Below, in pieces: positions 57,757-64,000 of a DNA stretch of 64,000 nt. The translations under genes were made by a program, and so were the position numbers. The DNA is from Nakazawaea peltata. Lineage: Eukaryota; Ascomycota; Pichiomycetes; Alaninales; Pachysolenaceae. The DNA lies in NCBI GenBank assembly GCA_001599355.1, contig BCGQ01000004.1, forward strand, positions 255,249-319,248, given 5' to 3'. Below the pieces are notes generated by a model, which did not search any database, was not told the origin of the DNA, and saw only the letters and a list, made by a program, of their open reading frames with translations. The first letter of the stretch is position 1, and each line of letters opens with the position of its first letter.

Positions 57757-58809
57757 ATGGGAGACTCAGATGTATTTGAGAGTCATCACCAACAGACAAT
57801 ACGACTTGCAGAGTTGAATAACGGGATTAGACTCAGGAACCAGAATAACACAACGTCTCAACATAGCCATGACCTTCCAAGAAGTGAACACCCTTCTAGA
57901 GAGACACAAAGTCTCCAATCAAATTCTTCACAAATATTCAGGGCTCAACATGCTGGGGCGAATGACAAATTCATACTAAGATGTATACTACCACGATTGC
58001 TGATACCAATTTTGACAGATGATAAGGTGTCAAGATTTCTCAGTAATACACCATCGACCACAACTACTCAACCCAATCATTCACAACAGCATTTTGTCAT
58101 GAGCATCGAAACACAACTGAGTCAACTACCTTACCTGGTTTTCGAATTTGAGATGGACCCAAATAGAGTGATACCAGTGTCGATATTCCTCAACAAGATC
58201 CTCAATGGCAAACCAATTCTGCCTTTCTTACATGATAAAGTCATTCAAGGGAATATCCCTAAAAATTTCATCTATCAAAGCAAGTTTTTATTCCCGGAGA
58301 AATTCATCACCAGCTTACTCATGGTGAATGAAGAGTTGAACAAAATGATCCACAAGACACATATCTCCATGTCGACGTTGCCGGATTGTGATGAAGTGAT
58401 CATAAGAGTCTCTACGAACGTGCTCAAACAATTCTTTCTAATTCTTTTAAAAGAAATAGAAGCTTCCTATACTACTTTTCAAACATTTAATAGCTGCTAT
58501 TATCTCAGCTCCACTTATATCAAATTCCACAAGACCAACAATAGTGAATTGTTCACGGATCAAGTAGTATTGAAATCGTACTATTGTGGTTCATTATTCA
58601 GGAATTTCACCAGCTTCAAGTACACTTTAAGAACGAAATCAGATTGTAATTTCAAAATCCAACGAGTGACGTCATCTGATCCCGATCAAGATGATATCAT
58701 CTTCATAGTCCACGGACCGTATCAACACAATGTCGAGTTTCTGATCAAGATGATAGAGAATTATACTAGGAAATACGCGGATATGAGGAGTCAACGAGAA
58801 TTGGGATGA
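57757..58809 (+). CDS. Divergent KH-like protein B
   Basis: A 350-aa protein. After a ~65-residue disordered N-terminus it has FILRCILPRLAIPILTDDK (CTG as Ala) in the place of a KH strand and GxxG helix. It continues with LPYAVFEFEMDPNRVIPVSI, KILNGKPI, FLFPEKFITSL, a middle strand-helix EVIIRVSTNVLKQFFLILLK, and the end DIIFIVHGPYQHNVEFAIKM, which matches a last KH strand and helix with the usual Gly and Ala. Order and spacing parallel KH-like protein A. It is convergent with MTS1, with 49 bp between the stops. Function unknown; possibly RNA binding. Confidence 0.72.
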   Translation: MGDSDVFESHHQQTIRLAELNNGIRLRNQNNTTSQHSHDLPRSEHPSRETQSLQSNSSQIFRAQHAGANDKFILRCILPRLLIPILTDDKVSRFLSNTPSTTTTQPNHSQQHFVMSIETQLSQLPYLVFEFEMDPNRVIPVSIFLNKILNGKPILPFLHDKVIQGNIPKNFIYQSKFLFPEKFITSLLMVNEELNKMIHKTHISMSTLPDCDEVIIRVSTNVLKQFFLILLKEIEASYTTFQTFNSCYYLSSTYIKFHKTNNSELFTDQVVLKSYYCGSLFRNFTSFKYTLRTKSDCNFKIQRVTSSDPDQDDIIFIVHGPYQHNVEFLIKMIENYTRKYADMRSQRELG

Positions 58810-58825
58810 CTTTTCAACATCTTAT

Positions 58826-58862
58826 ATATTTATTTATTTATTTAATTTATTAATTTATTTAT
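58826..58862. repeat. TATT microsatellite in the shared 3' region
   Basis: A (TATT/TTAA)n run between the two converging stops; it overlaps the last codon of MTS1. Confidence 0.6.
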
Positions 58863-60355
58863 TTGGCCCATTTGATACCCTTCAACAAACCGGTTTGTTT
58901 TGGAATGTACTCGACTCTGTGGTAAGAGTTCAAGTTCTTTCTCAAAACAATTTGGTAACAGGTCAGAGAACCTTGTCTGGAGACAATGGTGGAGGAGGCC
59001 AAGAAGAATTCCCAGATTCTGTACCATTTAACACCATAAGTGTTAATAACCTTCTCCTTGTTGCTGATCCAGTTAAGGTACCATTTCCATAAAGTCAGAG
59101 AATAGTGGACACCAATGTTATCAATGGAAACAACTTCGAAACCAGTACCTTCCAAAGAATCAACGACGAACAGTAATGGAGTAGACAGATCCAGACCTGG
59201 GAAAATGTACTTGTTCATGAATAAACCCCATTCCAAGTCCTCGTATTGCCATGACTTTCTCAAACCTGCATATTGCAAGTAGAAAATACCATCATCTTCC
59301 AACATGTCATAGACTTGTTGTAAGAAAGAACTGAACTTTCTGATACCAACGTGCTCGGCCATTTCCAAACAGGTGATCTTGTCATACTTCTTACCTTCTG
59401 GTAATGGAGTATCTCTGTAGTCCATACACAAAATCTTGGATTGAGATTCTGGAACACCATGTTTCAGCAATTGCAGCATACCGTATTTAGTTTGGTTTCT
59501 ACCTAAAGTGATACCAGTGACGTGAGCACCATATTGAGAGGACAGGAACAGAGCCAAAGTACCCCAACCACAACCCAAATCCAACATGTATTCACCTTTC
59601 TTCAAGTCAATCTTCTCACAAACAGTCTTCAACTTGTTGTCTTGCAAAGTCTCCAAAGATTCCTCCAGGTTGATATCACTGATGACACCAGAAGTATAGA
59701 TCATACGATCACCCAAGAACCAACTGTAGAAATCGTCACCCCTGTCGTAGTGGTCTCTGACTTGTTCCTCATCTTGAGATCTAGTGTGCATAATGACTTC
59801 AGGGATCATACCGAAAAGGAAGAATCTGAAAAGAGACATGGTGAATTTGAAGTTACACCAATCGTGTCTGTATTCAAGAATGTCCAAACAGTCACCTTTG
59901 AAAGAGACCTTGTTGGCAAAGTACAATTCGTGGAAGGTTTCATAAGGGATCTTGTTGTTACCGTGATACTTCTTCAGCAACTCCTCATCATGGAATTCTA
60001 AGTAATATTCGACTCCACGGTTTGGCAATTTAACCTTCTCATTCAAACGAGGAGAGAAACTAGACATGACGGTCCAATACAGCATCAAGATTGGAATGAT
60101 GGTGACAAGGAAGAAGAAAATGAAGGTGAATTTACCCAAACCAAGTTGTCTGGTGATGTACCATGGGACAAAGAGGGCAATTGCACCCAAGATCCAATTG
60201 GAGAAATGCTTCGAACCTGGACCATCGGCTGGTAATGGAGCGTTCAGGATCAGGACGTAATCGGTGGTGCGGAATCCACAATCAAAGGCCAAATCAGCCT
60301 TGGTCAATTGAGCTCCAGACACCTTAGGTTCAGAAGTCGAAACGGCAGAAGACAT
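58859..60355 (-). CDS. MTS1: Sphingolipid C9-methyltransferase
   Basis: A 498-aa enzyme of fungal glucosylceramide synthesis that adds the 9-methyl group to the sphingoid base using S-adenosylmethionine. Two membrane segments lie at about 50-100 and a third hydrophobic stretch near 190. The SAM-binding motif DLGCGWGTLAAFASSQYG begins at residue 259 (both CTG codons, 59543 and 59549, are the usual Ala), followed by GITLGRNQTKYG and EMAEHVG as in cyclopropane-synthase-like enzymes. The first ATG is 60355; the frame before it begins with TTG. S. cerevisiae lacks this gene. Codon bias and a TATA box at 60434-60440 suggest strong expression. Confidence 0.95.
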   Translation of the reverse strand: MSSAVSTSEPKVSGAQLTKADLAFDCGFRTTDYVLILNAPLPADGPGSKHFSNWILGAIALFVPWYITRQLGLGKFTFIFFFLVTIIPILMLYWTVMSSFSPRLNEKVKLPNRGVEYYLEFHDEELLKKYHGNNKIPYETFHELYFANKVSFKGDCLDILEYRHDWCNFKFTMSLFRFFLFGMIPEVIMHTRSQDEEQVRDHYDRGDDFYSWFLGDRMIYTSGVISDINLEESLETLQDNKLKTVCEKIDLKKGEYMLDLGCGWGTLALFLSSQYGAHVTGITLGRNQTKYGMLQLLKHGVPESQSKILCMDYRDTPLPEGKKYDKITCLEMAEHVGIRKFSSFLQQVYDMLEDDGIFYLQYAGLRKSWQYEDLEWGLFMNKYIFPGLDLSTPLLFVVDSLEGTGFEVVSIDNIGVHYSLTLWKWYLNWISNKEKVINTYGVKWYRIWEFFLASSTIVSRQGSLTCYQIVLRKNLNSYHRVEYIPKQTGLLKGIKWAK

Positions 60356-61223
60356 TATTTCACTCAAGATTAAAATTTCAACCCCGTTTTGTGGCCTGAA
60401 TTATTTCCTCAATACTAAGGGACCACCTGGCTTTATATAGTGAGCGTCGAGCCGCTCAATAAGAAAAAAAATCTTTGAAAGTGTGCGCCCAGACTTGTCT
60501 GCATAACTAGCTAGCGCGCCGATTTGATCAGTGGTAGAGAGAGATCTGGCGCGCAACTGCGACGTGTCGTATAGGAAAAATAAAATTTTCAGCGTTGAGG
60601 AAGCAGGTGTAGACAGTCCTAAAGGCTGGGAAAATTTTTCAGCATGGTAAGGCTACATGAAGGGGGGACAATAGAAATTATGCATTGGGAGTTGGTAGGT
60701 GTGAAGTTGGCATCATAGTTAGGGGCGGCTGAGCCAATGTAGTGAAATATCAAGATTTGACTAAACTAATCGGAGAGTACTTATCAGTGTCGGGAGTCGA
60801 TTTGTAACATGCACACGACCAATTTATAGATAGGCGACAACAACATTGAGGATTAGGGGTCGATCGAGAATGAAATTGGATTCTAGGATGTCGTGGATAT
60901 ACAATCTTGAGCATTGATTAGCTGAACCGTTTATTCTTGTATCAGTGTAGTTATCCGTGCTATGACATCTAAAGTGTAAAGTGTCTTAGCTTGTCTCTCT
61001 AACTTCCCTCAGTTTCCACCCCTCTCCCTCTCATTTCCCTCAGGGACGTGCATTTTTAAGCTTAGATCCTCGGGCCGATTTGCGCACCGAACAAACCACC
61101 AGCACCGGAGTTTGAAAGGGTCTCAAACATAACAATTCACAGATTCACATTCAAGTTAATTAGCTGATACTCAATTCTACTTTATACTATCTACACTTCT
61201 ACATCATCTAAAACGTAAAATCA
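60356..61223. promoter_or_regulatory. MTS1 promoter region
   Basis: An 868-bp gap upstream of MTS1, ending at the LRE1/HLR1 stop. A TATA box on the minus strand (CTATATAAAG, 60431-60440) lies ~80 bp before the ATG. GC-rich elements (GGCGCGCAACTGCGAC, 60549-60564) are further upstream. No gene is seen. Confidence 0.45.
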
Positions 61224-62762
61224 TTAATTCTTGGTCTTTCTAAACCACCATCTATGCTTAGTCGCAGTCTTTTTTGGACTGGACACGACTGTTTTAGGCT
61301 GTTCTCCCAGAGATTGGGGTTGATTGTTGGTATTTAAAATCGGATTGAAAACCAGAGGTCCCGGTTCACCAATATCTGTCAATGTAGTATCAAATTGAAG
61401 AGTATCATCTGGTCCAAGCTCACTTCTTACCATCGAGGCAGAAGCCGAACTACGGTACCGGCGATGTAAATGTAATAAATCTTGATTGGTTGTCTTCAGA
61501 ATGATCGAATGAGCCGATGACGAGGAAACTGATGAAGCCGAAGACGATGCCGAGTGATGATGTCTTCTCATTTTATTACTAAGACCAGTTAAAAGAGACC
61601 TAGATTTCTTATGCTGACGCTTCTCTGGAGATGACTCTGGAGTCTCTGCTGGAGATGCCACTTCATGACGAAGAGGAGACGAAGATCTCAAAGATACAGA
61701 TTGCAGTACAGCTGTAGGCTTATAGTAATCGGAGAGCATACCTTCTGGAATATCATAGCTGATACTTTCAAATTTGAATCCGGCATTATTTCCACTACCA
61801 ACACTAACTGTGCTGTCCTTTGAAGGTGAACTCGAAGGGCTACGGAATTTGGAACTGTTCATAATTATCAGTTGCAGCAGCTTTGTAGATCCAACCTTTT
61901 GCTGTGTGTTATAATAGTTTTGGTATCTAGCAGGTTTCCCCTTTGGTCTGTTATGATTACTCTTCAAAGAGCGATCTGATCCAGTTGTAATGGAATGCAA
62001 AGACAGAGACGAATTGTTTTGGAGGAGAAGGAGACTACTAGAATTGCTTGTAGTTGTTCCCAATTTGGTATTACAGTCCATCTCTCCTAATGTCATTCCA
62101 TCATCTTCTTCATCTTCTTCTACGACGACTTCATTCCGCACAGGCGACAGTAAGAATCTCTCTATGTTGGAAGATGCTGGAAGTGAAGTAGAACTGATAA
62201 GTGAGCTAGGGAAACCAGAAAACTCCAGAGGAGCACTCTCAGTTCTCTTATGTCTGAATTTCACAGTCTTATTAAGAACAATATCATCCAAATCTATGAT
62301 AGCATTAGGAATCTCGGAAGAATCTTCGAATCTCAGTTCATCAGTTATAAAGAATCTGTTGGATGGTGATGAAAATGAGAATGAGCTCGAAGAATATGAC
62401 CCTGGCTTCTCAATATTTATCAGCGGAATAGGTAAAGTCGAAGAGACAGGATGTGCAGGTGAAGGAGGGGACGGAGTCTTGATCGGGCTCAGCAAAGCAA
62501 TCGGTTTAGAAGCCGGTAGCACAATCTGTGGAGTAGGTGATACCGAAGATGCCGAAGAACTGGGGTTGTTAGCGACTGTATTTGCAGGAGACGAAAGACC
62601 TCCGTTACAAGCCGTAGTAGCGCTTGAAAGTGATGTGGTGAATATATTATTGAAATCGAAATCTCCCGAGATCGCAGACGATCTCTTATGTCCGTGCCTT
62701 CTTTGGAAGGTCGTCGGAGCCAATAACCTATTAGTATTGTTATTCAATGAAGGAGATGCCAT
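61224..62762 (-). CDS. LRE1: Lre1/Hlr1-family cell-wall regulator
   Basis: A 512-aa Ser-rich protein. Short conserved blocks match Lre1/Hlr1: N-terminal RRHGHKRSSAISGDFDF, RFFITDELRFEDSSEIPNAI followed by IDLDDIV, KFRHKRTESAPLEF, and a basic aromatic end (KHRWWFRKTKN). Several RxxS sites suggest control by AGC or Cbk1-type kinases; in S. cerevisiae Lre1 inhibits Cbk1 and affects cell-wall glucan. LRE1 (YCL051W) and its duplicate HLR1 (YDR528W, next to RBA50) belong to the same ancestral region as the genes at 30-51 kb, which supports the call. Confidence 0.78.
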   Translation of the reverse strand: MASPSLNNNTNRLLAPTTFQRRHGHKRSSAISGDFDFNNIFTTSLSSATTACNGGLSSPANTVANNPSSSASSVSPTPQIVLPASKPIALLSPIKTPSPPSPAHPVSSTLPIPLINIEKPGSYSSSSFSFSSPSNRFFITDELRFEDSSEIPNAIIDLDDIVLNKTVKFRHKRTESAPLEFSGFPSSLISSTSLPASSNIERFLLSPVRNEVVVEEDEEDDGMTLGEMDCNTKLGTTTSNSSSLLLLQNNSSLSLHSITTGSDRSLKSNHNRPKGKPARYQNYYNTQQKVGSTKLLQLIIMNSSKFRSPSSSPSKDSTVSVGSGNNAGFKFESISYDIPEGMLSDYYKPTAVLQSVSLRSSSPLRHEVASPAETPESSPEKRQHKKSRSLLTGLSNKMRRHHHSASSSASSVSSSSAHSIILKTTNQDLLHLHRRYRSSASASMVRSELGPDDTLQFDTTLTDIGEPGPLVFNPILNTNNQPQSLGEQPKTVVSSPKKTATKHRWWFRKTKN

Positions 62763-64000
62763 GCCAAAAATAAAAAAATGAATGTATAGAAATGCAATGA
62801 AATGAAGAGTCTGAAAATGGGTATCGAAAGTAATGTGAATGGAAAGAGCGACTAAATCATAAAATAACGTCTAAATAACGCGGGTGATTGTGGAATAAAA
62901 GAGTGGATATGAATCTCAATACATATACTGGTATTGCCTGTATATAGCAATACTAACAGTAATATGTAAATGTCGATAGATATGGAGGATGTAAAATACA
63001 CGTATTCACGCGAAATGGAGATCCTGGAGATTCAAAGCACCAATTATATAGAAATATATGAGCCAAACTTATCTTTGAAAGAGGAGGGGGAAAGGTGCAG
63101 ATAAATAAATTAAATATTAAAAATGTTAAAGTTTTGAGCCTAAAAAGTTAAAAAGAACTAAATAAGAAAACAAAGAAAATTTTTTTCCTTTCCCTGAAAT
63201 TTCAAAGAGAGACATACAGAGGGAACTGCGGGCCGGATTAGGAAGGGTGCACCACACTGGGGAATGTGACAAGGGGGAGGTTGTTGAGGGGAGATAAGTT
63301 GCTGGAGATGGTTGAAGGATATGGATGAGAAGATGGTTGAGGGAGATAGTTGGATAGTTGGGTGGTTGCAGATAGGTCGAAGGATGAATAGAACATAGGT
63401 CTCGATTGCTATTGAGAGCAGATGTAGTATGAACTATCCTTCAGGGACTATCTCGATTTGGATTAAATTAGATCCCACAAGTTACTTGAGTAATTTGATT
63501 AATTTGGAAAACGCCTGTCTCTATCAGGCAGCTGCAGTACCATTTTCAGGATCGCAGCGTTGATTATGTCACTTGCTAGGAGATCCCACTGCATATAACA
63601 AAAAGAAAAAGATAAATAGAGATTCAAAAGACGCGTATCATAAACCTGAGAGGATTACTTAATTGGGCTTAAATGAGAAGGGAAAAAACTCGAGAACAAT
63701 AGACAGGAGCGAGGGATTGGCTTTTTTTTGTTTTTTTTAAGCTGTCCTGCGTGCGCTAAGAAAAAAACACTTTAAGGCAAACAAGTAGACAACAGACAGC
63801 ATCTGAGACTGAATCAAGCTGTTAAAGCCCGTTGCTATGTTCCACCTCCACATTCCCTAAAATTCCCAATCAATATACCTGATTTGGTTACTAATACGTT
63901 GAAATCGACCGATAAATAAAAGTTGTTTGAGACAGGTCCCAAAATCCAATATTTTCACTAGTTACGGAGCAGAAAACTCGCTCACAAATTGTAAAATAAT
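62763..64000 (-). promoter_or_regulatory. LRE1 upstream region to the window end
   Basis: 1.24 kb without a supported gene. A G-rich plus strand at 63200-63365 (AGGGGG, GTTGAGGGGAG) again gives a C-rich tract in the LRE1 sense. A TACTAAC at 62951-62957 has no matching splice sites on the plus strand. A/T runs lie near 63730. Confidence 0.4.

Noticed and set aside
59522-60001. 159-codon plus-strand frame across MTS1
   Set aside because: Antisense to a clear enzyme gene; its composition only mirrors the biased codons.
61990-62781. 263-codon plus-strand frame across LRE1
   Set aside because: Antisense shadow of a Ser-rich gene whose conserved blocks are on the other strand.
1-64000. Reading CTG as leucine or serine
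   Set aside because: In conserved motifs of HSP78, AKR1, PTC7, bZIP, CLC and MTS1, CTG lies at alanine (small-residue) columns, not at Leu or Ser columns.

Overview
This 64-kb window is chromosomal DNA of a budding yeast (Saccharomycotina). The genes are compact and almost all intron-free. They carry yeast products (AKR1, PEP7/VAC1, TIM11, SHE4, YNG2, EMC1, HSP78, SPS1/SPS2, KAR4), and the two introns found have yeast-type splice and branch sites. Comparing conserved proteins with their families shows that codon CTG falls on invariant alanine positions in HSP78, AKR1, PTC7, the bZIP factor, the CLC transporter and the C9-methyltransferase. The genome therefore almost certainly reads CUG as alanine, as known for Pachysolen, Peterozyma and Nakazawaea. 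Protein descriptions below use CTG=Ala; a standard-code translation puts Leu at those sites.

Left part (1-30 kb): a partial gene at the edge, then AKR1, PEP7, TIM11, PTC7, SHE4 (-), YNG2 (-), a 1.2-kb spacer with a possible Pol III RNA, YFH7, EMC1 (-), MGR1 (-), a mitochondrial protein, a PalH-family pH sensor (-), a low-complexity protein (-), a YAP6/CIN5-type bZIP factor, a Dal5-type transporter and HSP78 (-). Several neighbours match S. cerevisiae neighbours: PEP7-TIM11, EMC1-MGR1, and the AKR/SHE4/DFG16/YAP6/HSP78 group.

Middle part (30-47 kb): SNA2, RBA50, a 5.3-kb stretch holding only a 61-codon GPI-type mini-gene, then SPS1 (one intron), tRNA-Arg(UCU), SPS2, a Zn2Cys6 factor in the URC2 position, FPR2, a second, divergent ER FKBP with one intron, and POF1. 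This matches the ancestral order that S. cerevisiae splits between YDR519W-YDR528W and YCL044C-YCL055W.

Right part (47-64 kb): a Ser/acidic protein of unknown function, KAR4 (-), a CLC Cl-/H+ exchanger, two related KH-like proteins on either side of a Rua1-type zinc protein (-), sphingolipid C9-methyltransferase MTS1 (-) and LRE1/HLR1 (-). The last 1.2 kb is non-coding.

Promoters carry recognisable sites that fit their genes: a Yap site before the bZIP gene, a heat-shock element before HSP78, pheromone response elements before KAR4, a middle-sporulation element before SPS1, GATA sites before the transporter and Mcm1-type sites before SHE4. No transposon, CRISPR array or rRNA gene was seen.
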